Below are positions 25,514 through 36,178 of a stretch of DNA of 64,000 bases, piece after piece. Source of the DNA: Vespa crabro (taxonomy: Eukaryota > Arthropoda > Insecta > Hymenoptera > Vespidae); assembly GCF_910589235.1 (NCBI RefSeq), contig NC_060968.1:558001-622000 (forward strand). Direction: 5' to 3'. Below the pieces are notes generated by a model, which saw only the letters and a program-made list of their open reading frames with translations, made no database searches and was not told where the DNA came from. The position numbers and the translations under genes were made by a program. The first letter of the stretch is position 1; each line of letters begins with the position of its first letter.

Positions 25514-26737
25514 ATGGAGAATCAAACTAAAAATAATTCAAAAACAACTGGAAGTAACATCGCTGCCTAAAGAGACAATAACTGAGGTTCTCAGCCTGCG
25601 AATGGGATACCACAAGATGGACAGAGAAAAAGACTCGCGCAATCGGAAGTCCTCCTTGCCAATATGAGGGCGGCTGTGAGTAGACAGCCGAACGTAAACA
25701 ATAGCCGAACTAAGCAAGGGTTCCCAGAACTGGAGGAGATCATTGACAGCCTCGAGATCATATATAAATCTCGAACAAAGGTCAATGAGAGAGCGAGGAT
25801 TCTCGCCCGAGTCTCTCAGAGCCCATAAGTAAACTCTGTAACAGATGCTGGTGCAGTTAAGAGAGTAGCCACAAGCATACCGCAGTTCCCCGAAGAAAGC
25901 CTCAAAAGATCGAGGCAAGAGGCGACGACGACCGAAGCCACCATGTGGACGGAGGTCGTCAAGAAGAAGAGAAAAATGGAAAAACTCGTGAAGAAAGCAA
26001 CGAAACCCCCACCGCAGGAGAAAAAGACGCCGAGCAAATCGGAGGACAGACTGAGAAAGAGAATGAAGCCGTACGCGATCCTCCTGAAACCTGCGCAAGG
26101 TAAAACCTACGCAGACGTAGTCGGAGCTATCCACCAGCTCATCAAGACCAGCGCTACAGGGATAGACGTTAGATCAATCCGGCAGACCAGAACGGGCGGG
26201 GTTCTCCTCGAGCTCAAGAGGACTACTGCGGAGATCTGAGTTTCATTCGCAGAAACCCTGAGGAAAGAAGTAAGAGACACAAGCAGCATCATGGAACTGG
26301 TCCACAGAGCTACGTTGGAGATACAGGACTGCGATTGCTGCACATTGGTAGCAGAAGTCGAGGAAGCCCTAAAGAGGACCCTGACAGATTACTCGGGGAA
26401 ACTTGAAGTCAAAATAACGAACCCCAAAGCGAGACAGAAACGCCTGACCCTTGTCAAAATAGAAGAGGATGCAGCTGCGAAGATTTTGAAAGCTGGTCGA
26501 CTTCGTCAGATGCAAAGTCAGGGAGGAGCAAAAGTAAGGCGATGCTACTGCATCCTCGACTATGGCCAACATAGTGCCTCGTACAAAGACCCTGATAGCA
26601 ATAAGCTTGGCTATTTCTGCGACGACACGGGGCTCAAAATAAAAGAATGTAAGATCAGCGAGCCCTTTTTGTGCTCCAAAAGCGTTGCTGATCCCAAGAA
26701 GCACTTGGCCGGTTCAAGGGCGTGCAAAGCCTTCTAG
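25514..26737 (+). pseudogene. LINE copy B ORF1 (gag-like), broken, zinc knuckles damaged
   Basis: Collinear with the copy A ORF1 from about 25600. The recognisable frame includes QPNVNN, a lysine-rich stretch (25943-26010, EVVKKKRKMEKLVKKATK), TYADVVGAIHQLIKTSATG, and after a TGA (about 26238) VSFAETLRKE. The C-terminal part 26291-26737 is open, but its knuckles are degraded. The first reads CYCILDYGQHSASY (final Cys lost). The second reads GYFCDDTGLKIKEC (first Cys and His lost). Copy A keeps both. The stop after TTAEI is at the same codon as in copy A. Loss of the nucleic-acid-binding residues suggests longer decay or no selection on this copy. Confidence 0.83.
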
Positions 26738-26766
26738 GAGTCCCTTGCAACAGACAACAAAAAAGG

Positions 26767-26950
26767 ATGAGAGTACTGCAGGGTAACCTTAATAGGAGCA
26801 GGACGGCGCACCACCTCCTAACCCAGCTCTATTCTGAGAAAAAAAGCTGATAATGTTCTAATCAGTGAACAGTACCAGGACAGGGCAGGTGCAGGATGGT
26901 ACGCCGACGAATTGGGCACCGCGCCCATATGGATCCCAGATCCCCGACAG
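26767..26950 (+). pseudogene. LINE copy B ORF2, 5' part (endonuclease N-terminus)
   Basis: Starts at ATG 26767 with MRVLQGNLNRSRTAHHLLTQ, parallel to copy A. A frameshift after SEKKA (about 26846) precedes VLISEQYQDRAGAGWYADEL and IWIPDPRQ. It is cut at 26950 by the nested LINE; the continuation is at 32518. Confidence 0.85.
26934..26950. repeat. Left 17-bp target-site duplication of the nested LINE
   Basis: TCCCAGATCCCCGACAG occurs here and again at 32518-32534, flanking the 5567-bp minus-strand LINE. Confidence 0.9.
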
Positions 26951-27405
26951 TATATTGTGAAGGTGGACACCGGAAGGGTGTCTGCACCTATGCTACCTCG
27001 CCCATTAGGGCATACGCTACGATTCTACCTACAGACAGCAGCCACCACTACGAAGAAACCGGAGTCGGTTTCCAAACTACTGCCGGCGGGCAGGGTGAGC
27101 GGTTTAGCCACGGCCGACATCCTCGCGGCAACGAGTCACCACGGTGATGCCAGCCGCGCCCATGGGGACCCTCGGGAAGGCCCACTCACAGTACCACTAC
27201 CCTAGGTACTCGTTCCGTAGGATGGGATGGGATTGGAAGGATGGTAGGATCAGAAGAGAGTTGGGTGAGTGAGAAGAAGAAAAAAAAATAGGGAGACGCG
27301 CTCGAGCGTCTCCGACTCTATCCTGTTCGAGAATGGGTTTACTTAAGAAAGTTACAGGCTCCCACTCCCATCACCAGGACTCCGACAATCCAAGCTGAAC
27401 AGGAC

Positions 27406-30400
27406 TTACGAACTAACAACCCTTGATAAGGAGGGTTTCCTTACAATACTCTGCGAAGAGGAGAAAGCCTCGGCCGTTGAGACAAGATGTCTCGCTGCTT
27501 CCGGCCAACTTCTTTCACAGAGAATTTCCTTCAGAGCCACTCTCTGGGGATCAAAAACCGGACAGTCGACGATGTGGTGCAAAACCGTGTCCTCTTCGCC
27601 ACATTCCGCCACGTAGGTTCCTTCCGTGGTGATGTTCAGCGACTTCAGTTTGGCCTTGAAGGCCAATGATCCATGACCTGTAAGAAACTGAGTAGTGTAA
27701 TGATTAGGAGAGACGAAGCGGGTACCCATCCTTTTCTTGATGTCCGGAAAGTACGCATATGTGGTCCTTCCTTCCGTGAAGAGCTCCCACCTAAATTGCC
27801 AATCGCTATAGATTTCCATGTCTATCTGTTTTACTATCGCGCGTTTATTCTTTGCACCTTCCAGTCTTCGCATTAACGTCTCGCCATTCCTATTTTTCCT
27901 AATCTCGTATAACTTCCTACGCTTAAGTAGTTGAAGATAGTGGAGGTTCTGCCGCTACAACGCAGAGGGATTCCGTCGCGGTTGTGCGATACGCGGATGT
28001 TACCGAAATGAGGGCTGATCGTTGGGTCGCGCTTAGTCTCTTGAGATCCCCTTCGGTACAGAGATCCGACCATCCCGCTGCTGCGTACGTGACTGTGGGG
28101 GTAAATACGCCTCGATATATCGCCCGTAGAGCGCAGTGACGGAGCCCCCATTCCCTAGCAACTAGTCTCCCTAACTTAGCGAACAGTGGCCCGACTTTGT
28201 CGCTAAGGTACCGGCAGTACGTCGAGACCCCTAGCTCTTTGTCAAACTGTACGCCGAGGTATCTAACTGAGTTCCTAAACTTAATGCTGTTACTTCTTAT
28301 TCTTATAGTTGGCGGCCTGCTAGCTAAGTCCGTCTTTTTCGATGTCTTGCGCTTCCTATCTGGTCGCAGTCCTCCCCTTCTTCCTATGGGTTTTCTCTTA
28401 ACCCAGTCGCTCTTTACAACGATTGCCTCCGTTTTTCGCTCGGAAATTGCGAGTTTCGCCATTGAGCACCATTCTGTGATGCTTTTAACCGCACGGTTTC
28501 CTTTCTCTTCTAGTTCCTTTCTGGAGTCGCCGTCTATAATGACGAGGAGGTCGTCCGCGTACGCGATTGCGTTGACTTCCGGTGATTCCTCGAGTATTCG
28601 AAGGAGCTGATGGAACATGAGATTCCAGCAAGACCGATCCTTGTGGGCAGTCTCTCGAAGCCTGCTTGGAGACCTTATGCTCTCCTAAAGCGATCTTAAC
28701 CCTACGGTCCGCGAAGTAATTAGTCATTACATTGAAGACATTCCTCGGGCAGTCTCAATCCCGGAGTGCCTTGAGAACTAAAGGCCACCAGACATTGTCG
28801 AAGGCTCCCGAGATGTCAAATAGCAGTGCAATGACGTATCTCCGTGAGGAGGCAGAAACGATTCGGCGCATCTCAACTATCGCGTCCTCAGTGAAGCGTT
28901 CTGGGACAATGCCGTATTGTTTGTCCAACAGTTTACCCGACACGAGGGATGTTTCATTTAGGGCATCTTGAGTAGCCTTTCTAGGACTTTTCCCACGAAC
29001 GAGAGAAGACATATGGGCCGGTAGGATTTGGGGTTTTTCGCGTCCTTGTCCACGCCTTTGAGGAGTGCTCTTAAGGAGCCCTCTTTCCAAATGGATGGGA
29101 AGATACCACATTGGAGGCATCCGTTGAACAGATCTACGAAATGAGAAGGAATGGTGGCGAATGCTCTCTTGAGCACGCACACCTCGATAAAGACAGGCCT
29201 CGGGGCCTTTCCATTCTTGAGGGATTTTATAACGCGCGTCACCTTTTCCATCGTGAAGGGAGGGGCATCCGCGGTTTCGGGAGCGTCTTTAGAAGTATTC
29301 CGCACCGCGCGTTGTTGGTTCATGTCTTCAGACTCGCAGTCATCCGGGACATGCGTGTCGAGGAGGACTCTCGCCGTATCGCGGACGTCCATGGTCTTTC
29401 CGCCTTCTCGTTTAAGGGTGTTAATCACCTTTTCTACGCGAAGTTTACCCGCCTGCTGCTTATATATATATCCCCACGGTTCTGCGTTGCCCTGCTTTGT
29501 AACGAATTTCCTCCAGCTCTCTAACTTTGCACGCCGTAATGCTTTGCTGTAATCTCTTAACGACGAACGATATTCCCGCATTATTTCGAGACGTGTTTGA
29601 TGGACTTTCTCTCGCTGAAACGCTCGCCTAAGTCGGGACACCGCCTTCTTCTGTGTCGTTAACGCTGACGTCCACCACGGGTTGGACTTCCGATGGGCCT
29701 TTTTTCGAGGCATCGATTCGGAGCACGCGGTTTGTAGGACACTAGTGAGCGCATAAGCTCATGCCTCTACCTCAGAAGCCGATCCTAAGCCGCTTCCCTC
29801 CAACCTAGCCGCAGAGAGGGAGAGAAAACGCTCGGCGAACAGGTCCCAGTCAGCTCTCCTGGTGTTAAACCTCTTGTTCCCCACCCCCTGAGCGCCCCCC
29901 CCCCTACGACACGACTCAGCCTTCGGGGGATGTAACGCGATATCTATCGAATTGTGTTCGCTGGACGTCCATCCTGCTCTAACTTTCCATTAGCCTACGA
30001 ATCGGCTCATGGATTGCGACGAGAGGGTTACATCGATATACGAGGAACCTCTCGTCGTCCAAAATGTGGGTGGCTGCTTCGCGTCGTTAATTACTCTCAA
30101 CCCGGATGCCCGGATAAGGACTTCTAACTTCGAACCTCTCTCATCTGTGCTCTGAGGGCCCCAGAGAGGTGATCGCACGTTGGCGTCTAGCGAAATTATT
30201 ACTCTCTCCCCTCTTAGGGCACGAAGTACCGAGTCCAGGTGCCTAAGGTGCTCCTCTATTTCGTCGCTAAACTGAAAGTAATGTGAAACGACGTAGAAAG
30301 AGAAGCCGGGTGCTTGCACTTCTGCACATACGCAGTGCGGAGTGCTGAGCTGCGAGATGAAGAGCAACGCGATGTTCGGATTGGTTGCCGCGACAGCTGA

Positions 30401-30955
30401 CCAGGGTCTCTCGTCCCGAGTGGGAGCTATTCTGGTTCCGCTACCTAATCCTATGATCTCATAACCTATCCCGTGCTTTTGGACGTATGGCTCCTGCAGA
30501 AGCAGCACGTTCAGGCATTTCTCACTGATCAATTCGCGGACTTCACCCGTTACCGTTCTAGAGCGCCCCATGTTAAGCTGCAGGAAGTGAATTTTCGTAA
30601 ACGCGCGGTTACTAGGAGGGGGAGAAGTCGCGGTCGAGATCGTGTTATATCCGCAGATTGTTGCGTAGAGTTCGGCGAAGGTAACTCGCGGTGCTTTGGT
30701 TTCGGTGTTCGCGCTTATCATACCATTGACATCCAGGGCTGCACCTGTTTCTGCTTCTTCCGGGGATTCCGATGGGGCCTCGCCTATTTCTATTTCCGCT
30801 TCTGGTTCTAGGGGTGTGACCGTAGTTGCATCGACTTGTTCGGCGTCTAGCTCGATAATCGGCGGTAGGAGGTTATTTCTGCTCGTTGCGCGTTCTTTGT
30901 TATTACGGAGGTTGTAGTTATTCCTAGGGGCTTGGGACGTATGTTCCGTTTCCAT
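27406..30955 (-). pseudogene. Nested LINE ORF2: endonuclease, RT, C-terminal region; frameshifted
   Basis: Endonuclease (30955-29990): IHFLQLNMGRSRTVTGEV, LLLQEPYVQ with the metal-binding Glu, ISLDANVRSPLWG and SSYIDVTLSS. RT then lies in several frames: a basic linker from 29713 (NPWWTSALTTQKKAVSRLRR), FTMEKVTRVIKSLKNGKAP (about 29260), SYRPICLLSFVGKVLERLL (about 29030-28975), VIALLFDISGAFDNVWWPLV (about 28830-28775), CPQGSVL (about 28650), AYADDLLVII with catalytic YADD at 28550-28561, then WCSMAKLAISERKTEAI and VRYLGVQFDKELGVSTYCRY. C-terminal part (27873-27406): YTTQFLTGHGSLAFKAKL and a Cys/His motif (CGEEDTVLHHIVDC). The catalytic residues are intact, but frameshifts near 29990-29713, 28960, 28620 and 27900 break the protein. 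Confidence 0.87.
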
Positions 30956-31481
30956 GAGGGATTGCGGGGATTGCGCACGGACATATGCTCGCGTTCGCGG
31001 TGGTAATCGACACGCTCTCTACGTTTTGTTCGACCTGTCTATCGCCCGGACTGGAAGGGCCTATCTCGCCTATTTCTAAGCTCGCGACCGATTCATTCAT
31101 GAGGTTCGTTTGCTTGGCCTTAGAAGATGGCCTTGGCAAATTCCTATCACACCTTTCTAAAACGATTATAGCCTCTTGAAGACTGGCTATCACCTGATGC
31201 AGTCCGGGTTGTGCGGGGCAAGGAACGCAGCGGGGGGTCGCACGGTGAGTAGCCTTGGACGACGTTCGGGCACTCGATCGGCGTGTTGCTGCGTTCCTAC
31301 GCTGCCCTACGCCGGAAGTGCATCCAATCGTCATCTCCGGGGTCGCGCATGCTGCATTAAGCGACGCTATACGCGAACTTTTTCTCGCCACGCTAACCAC
31401 CCCTGTGAAAGCCTCCATCCGGAGATCCGAACGGGAGGCTAGTTTACCTCCGGAATATTTTTTCCCACGGACAATCATCAT
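30924..31481 (-). CDS. Nested LINE ORF1, 185 aa, no zinc knuckle seen
   Basis: An open frame of 185 codons upstream of and overlapping ORF2 by about 32 nt in another frame, the usual ORF1 position. It is basic and Ser/Thr/Arg-rich at the N-terminus (RRNAATRRSSARTSSKATHR), has a possible helical segment (LHQVIASLQEAIIVLERCDR) and an acidic stretch (ESVASLEIGEIGPSSPG). The CCHC knuckles typical of R1-clade ORF1 are absent. Either the frame is a truncated or shifted remnant or this family has a different ORF1. The start at 31481 has a second ATG directly after it. Confidence 0.5.
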   Translation of the reverse strand: MMIVRGKKYSGGKLASRSDLRMEAFTGVVSVARKSSRIASLNAACATPEMTIGCTSGVGQRRNAATRRSSARTSSKATHRATPRCVPCPAQPGLHQVIASLQEAIIVLERCDRNLPRPSSKAKQTNLMNESVASLEIGEIGPSSPGDRQVEQNVESVSITTANASICPCAIPAIPHGNGTYVPSP

Positions 31482-31610
31482 GGACTTTTACGGAGCAACT
31501 TCTTAATTAAGATAAGGAAAGAAGCCGCGAAAGAAGACTTTGGATGAAAGAGAGTTAGGGAAAAAAAAAAGAAAAGATGGGAAGCAATACTTAGAGTATT
31601 CTTCCATTAA

Positions 31611-31915
31611 TGGTGGGGCGGTAAAGTGATGACCAAACGGTGCGACAACAAAAGTGAGGGAAAAAAAAAAATTTATTAAAGTACTTCAGGAGAGAAGTAC
31701 TTTAATAAGTTAGAATTAGGGAATTAAGAATTCTAAGTATGTGATAACAATACTTAGTGGAAAAAAAAATGATTAAAGTACTTCATGGAAGAAGTACATT
31801 AATAAGTTAGAATTAGGGGATTAAGAATTCTAAGTATGTGATGACAATACTTAATGAAAAAAAAATAAAATAAAATTTTAATTCCTAAGTATTTCGTCAT
31901 ACTACACGCCCACCA
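31611..31915. mobile_element. 305-bp TTAA-flanked element with short inverted ends (MITE candidate)
   Basis: The stretch begins TGGTGGGGCG and ends CGCCCACCA, an inverted pair with one base difference. TTAA lies directly outside on both sides (31607-31610 and 31916-31919), the target duplication expected for piggyBac-type elements. It has no coding capacity. Inside are two tandem copies of a 97-bp unit and A runs. It sits in the 5' UTR of the nested LINE, so it should have arrived after, or with, that LINE. Confidence 0.55.
31675..31870. repeat. Two tandem copies of a 97-bp unit
   Basis: GTACTTCA at 31681 recurs at 31778. Each unit holds a hairpin-capable GTACTTC...GAAGTAC pair, then AAGTTAGAATTAGGG, AAGAATTCTAAGTATGTGAT, CAATACTTA and an A run. 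Confidence 0.85.
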
Positions 31916-32517
31916 TTAATTTTTGAGAAGTTCCAACTTGGCCGCATGTTCTAGTGTAACGAAATACCAAAATTTTGAGAATTTTGAAAATTTTGAAAAT
32001 TTCCGAAAAATTTTTCCTAAGCCACGGGCGACAAGGTCTGTAGAGCCGTATCGGAGGCCCCCGGGCGAAAAGGTCTGTAGAGCCATGCCTGAAGTGTTTC
32101 CCGCGTTTTCTAAAGTTGAGGTTAGAAGTGCCGCAAGTGTGCCAACTGTTGATAATTAAAATTACATGCAGTCATACCACTACAAATTTATTGTCCAACA
32201 CCGACGACCAATAAGCGTTCGGCGTTTATGTGGTGGCGCTCCAGTCGCAGTCCGAGAATTACGATGGAGTCCACCATCATCCATAGACTATATAGAAAAG
32301 CAATATGACCTCAAAATTAATAAGCACATTTATGCAGTAATTACACGATAAATAATCAACTCCCACTATTGATTATTATCACAGTTTGTTCACTGTACTT
32401 TAATTAACGGGTGGAATATAAATTTTTCCCCGGCAAAGAACTTTTGACCGGGAAATTTTTCACAACGCGCGGAACACGATGCGATACGTCCTTCTCACAT
32501 GGCGGCCATGTTGGAAC

Positions 32518-32534
32518 TCCCAGATCCCCGACAG
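32518..32534. repeat. Right 17-bp target-site duplication of the nested LINE
   Basis: Second copy of TCCCAGATCCCCGACAG, after which the copy B endonuclease sequence resumes (CAD-type frame continuing IHLSDQGS). Confidence 0.9.
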
Positions 32535-33785
32535 ATACATTTGTCGGATCAAGGATCCAGACATGGTTACGTTTGGGTGAGATATAACTCGATGACGTAT
32601 GTCAGCGTATATCTCACCCCGAACGACCGAATAGACGACTTCCAGACCAAACTGGACGATCTGGAAGACGCGCTGCGGGAAATGCAAGGGGATCTCATTG
32701 CGGCTGGAGACCTCAATGCCAAAGCACTCGAATGGAGAGAGGTCAGGCCGGACTCCAGAGGAAGACGAATTATGGAGGTGGTGTTGAGACTAAAGCTAGC
32801 AGTGCTCAACACAGGCTCGACGTCAACCTTTCGAAGTCTACAGAGAGACGATCCCGGACATCTCTCAAGCCAACGAACACCTTGTGGCAAGAGTCACAAG
32901 ATAGCGGGTGATCGACGATTTCACCGAGAGCGATCATCAGTACATCCTATTCGACGTACACGAAAGGAGGCCAGCCGTGACAAGTGCAGCGCGACACCTG
33001 CGGTGGAACATCGCAAAAATGGATCGAGAGAGGCTGTCTTCAATCATAGATGAAGGTTGGAGATCCCATCAAATTGCACCCGCGAGTCTATCGCCAAATA
33101 CACAAGCCAGGATGATGACTGCAGCAATTATGCAGCTCATCCAAAAGGTTGCGCGATAGCAATGCCGAAGAAGAGCACGAAACGTCACAGACGTCCTGCA
33201 TACTGGTGGATGAAGGAGATCGCAGACTTTCGCAAGAAGTGCTTGAGGCTTCGCCGGTTAGCACAACGAGCAAAGAGACGCGAAATCAAAGCTGCCCCTT
33301 TGGCGGCAGAGTTTCAAGCGGCCAAAAAATTACTGAAAAGGACCATCAAGGTCAGCCAATGATATTGCTGGAAGGAGCTCGGCCTAGATATCGACCAGAA
33401 TCCATGGGGATTAGGGTACCAGATCGTCACTCACAAGCTGTGGACTTACACACATGGAATTCCTCAGGATCCGAGGATCCTGGAGAACATCGTTCATACC
33501 CTATTCCCCTCACAACTGAAGAGAGAGATTGGCCCGGCTGCATCTGGCAGCCCCGAAGCACCACAGTTTACGTAAGGGGAGCTACTCAGGGCTTTTGTTC
33601 CATGCGGAACAAAAGAGCTCCAGAACCAGACGACCTTCCAGCGGAAGTAATGAAAGCCGTCGCGCAGTCACCCTGAGCTCTTACTAACCATGTATAACAT
33701 GTCCTCAGGGAGGGCATCTTCCACGCCCCGTGGAAGAAAGCGAGACTTATGCTCCTAAGCAATGGCAAGGGTTCAGCAAATGCCG
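32518..33785 (+). pseudogene. LINE copy B ORF2, 3' part (endonuclease and RT N-terminus)
   Basis: The endonuclease continues from the duplication: VSVYLTPNDRIDDFQTKLDD, GDLIAAGDLNAKALEWRE, then a frameshift at about 32840 and SDHQYILFDVHERRPAVTSA (32920-33000). Basic linker: KKSTKRHRRPAYWWMKEIAD (33166-33230) and a Lys/Arg-rich helix. After a stop at 33360 come CWKELGLDIDQNPWGLGYQI, RNKRAPEPDDLPAEVMKAV (RT start) and REGIFHAPWKKARLMLL. The sequence then breaks into a trinucleotide array at about 33786, before the RT palm. It is therefore non-functional for three reasons: nested insertion, frameshifts and 3' truncation. Confidence 0.85.
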
Positions 33786-33925
33786 CTTTATCATATTGAC
33801 ATTATTACCATTATTATTGTTATCATCATCATCATTATTATTATTATCATCATTATTATCATCTTCACCATCATCATCATCATCATCATCATCAGTAATA
33901 GTAATGGTAGCATATTATTATTAGT
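33786..33925. repeat. (ATT/ATC)n trinucleotide array
   Basis: ATT and ATC triplets with the T-rich strand on +, at the truncated 3' edge of LINE copy B. It also marks the change from GC-rich retroelement sequence to AT-rich DNA. Confidence 0.9.
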
Positions 33926-36178
33926 CGAAATCATGTAGAAGAGAGTGTAATTTTTTTGCCAGCATTTTTACATTTTAATAATATTCTGACATTTATAGCG
34001 GTCATATCCGACATTGCAAAGAAAATTCTTATAGGTCAACGATTAGTTTCTCTATTAACAGTGAATACATTACATAACTGATCAAAAGAGTCGAATCTTC
34101 CTTTATCTTCATTATTATAGTACTGTAAAATAGCTAATTTTCTATTCTCCTTGATTGCATTTGATTTTCAATCTGAACAAGACATAATGTTAGAAAATAA
34201 TTTCTACCACCCTTGTATATAAGAGCACATTATTTAAAGCATAAATGGACAAAAAATTTTCAATAATAAAGAAACAAAAATTAATGTAAAAACTATTTAC
34301 TGTGCATACGGGCTGTGGTACACAGTAAGATTTTACGAACTTCAACGTTATTCGATCACAACTCCGCAATTGATACAACGCAGACTATCTGAGAATTGGC
34401 ATATAAAGATACATATCTTAACTACAGATAAACGGCGGCATAAGCCATTTTTACAAAAATTTACTTGTTTTAAATTTAGCTTAAAATTAATATGGGGTAT
34501 CCTACACACCAAGTGCACAACTAGGGTTAATAATATAAATACTATTATTTTGTATTATTGAAATGTTGATAATAAAACTAAAGATACTATTAATTTTATT
34601 TTACTTCATTTAAAAATATTTAAAATAATTGCACATGATCTTTTAGTTAACATAGAACGAACCGTAAGTATTAGTAAACATTTTTTGTACTTATTGTAGA
34701 AAAAATATTAAAGCTTTCTTTAATACATAAATTTTTATGAATCGCGAAATTAAATAAAGGAAAAAATCATTCAAAAGAGAATAAAAAAAACAGAAACTAT
34801 AAAAAAGTTACTTTTTCATCTTAGTACGTATAATGTATATACATTGTCTTAAATCCTTTGATTATCTTAGTTGTGTATAACAAGAATAAGAACAATATAT
34901 AATTACAAAATATATATGTATATAATTTTATTCTATAAGTTTCCTATGATCACATCTATAAAATATTCATTTACTTAGATAGAGAATTTACAGATTACAT
35001 TTTAAGCAACCACTGAATTGGTCACTGATCATACTTAATCACAATTAAATGATAAAATTTTTAATTTGAATATATTGAAATGATAACTTTAATGAGCTTG
35101 CTGATAACAAGTAACAAAAACAAACAACGTACGCTTGCATAGGATAAAGCAATAAACCAATTTTCGTAATAAATTTATGTTACAAAACAATGCAGCAACT
35201 ATAAAACTACGTTTATTATGAACCGAAAAAAGATGAGAAAAACTTTTAAAGATATTATCAATTTATCGATCAATTGAGTAAAAAAATAATAGTTCGAAAA
35301 TCATAAAAAGAAGTTAAACAATAGATTATATGCGAATAATGGAGACTTTCAAATAAAAATGTGTGTATTAGAAAAACAAAGAAACAATAAGAAAATATGT
35401 AACATTTTACCCAACATAATAACAGTAATTACAAGAAACGAAGAATTTTTGAACTCTTCACTATGAAAAACTTAACCTTCATTCGTAAAAGCACACAAAT
35501 AAATGAACTGCTCGCAACGGCGGCTCTTTATAACAAAAATTCTAGATTGGTTTTTAGTCTGGTTTTATAGCCCAATCACGAAGACCGATGGCTTCTTTAT
35601 CGAAACGATACTTTGTCGAAATCACTACAACAAAAATACTTTATTTAAGATAATAATAATTTATTACTAATACATCAACATTTTCCAATCAAGATGTTTA
35701 ACTGAATACCGCATATAATTTTCAAAAGTATACAGCTGAATACCACAAGTTTCTACCATTTAAATATATGTGAATATAAAAAATATTGTTTATTGATATT
35801 ATGTTTATAATTATTTGTAAATTAAAATTTAAAAAAGTTTATGTTTTATGAAAAATTACACGAAATATAAAATTCAAAGATCTCCATAAATTCATTAAAT
35901 ATATTTTTTGGAAATGAATATAATGAATTTACTCTAATGTAAAACATAAAATATATTTATAGATTTGTTTGAAATGATGATTTTACGTTTTAATAATAAT
36001 ATGAAATACAAAACATATTACTAAATTAAAATATAATACCGCAATTTAATATTTTTAACAATAAAATTTAATAAAATTAAGTAAAATTGGAAAAACGAAT
36101 TAGCAATTGAAATTTAATATTTAATAATAGTGTTCTATTTTTACTTTATATATCAGTTGATGAAATATGGTCGATTAA
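33926..36178. other. AT-rich DNA, nothing recognised
   Basis: About 2.2 kb of AT-rich sequence with only short random-looking open frames. No transposon motif, exon-like block or structured RNA was seen. Confidence 0.5.

Larger units (their letters stand above)
26951..32517 (-). mobile_element. Full-length R1-clade LINE (minus strand) nested in LINE copy B
   Basis: Both boundaries are set by the 17-bp duplication, giving an element of 5567 bp with 5' end at 32517 and 3' end at 26951. Order on the minus strand: 5' UTR (32517-about 31482), ORF1 (31481-30924), ORF2 overlapping it (from 30955), and a 3' UTR (27405-26951) ending in CTTCACAATATA with no A tail. The 5' UTR contains a TTAA-flanked insert (31611-31915). 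RT motifs (SYRPICLLSFVGKVLERLL, DISGAFDNVWWPLVL, YADD) fit the R1 clade. The ORFs carry several frameshifts, so the copy is full-length but dead. Confidence 0.9.
25127..33785 (+). mobile_element. R1-clade LINE copy B, split by a nested LINE and 3'-truncated
   Basis: A relative of copy A. Its own parts are 25127-26950 (leader, ORF1, start of ORF2) and 32518-33785 (rest of endonuclease, start of RT); 26951-32517 belongs to another LINE inserted in the minus orientation. The two parts join exactly within the endonuclease sequence WIPDPRQ after removing one copy of the 17-bp duplication. The element stops in the RT N-terminal region (REGIFHAPWKKARLMLL) and runs into an ATT/ATC array. The 5' leader (25127-25505) is not obviously related to that of copy A, so the two are different subfamilies or recombinants. 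Confidence 0.85.
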
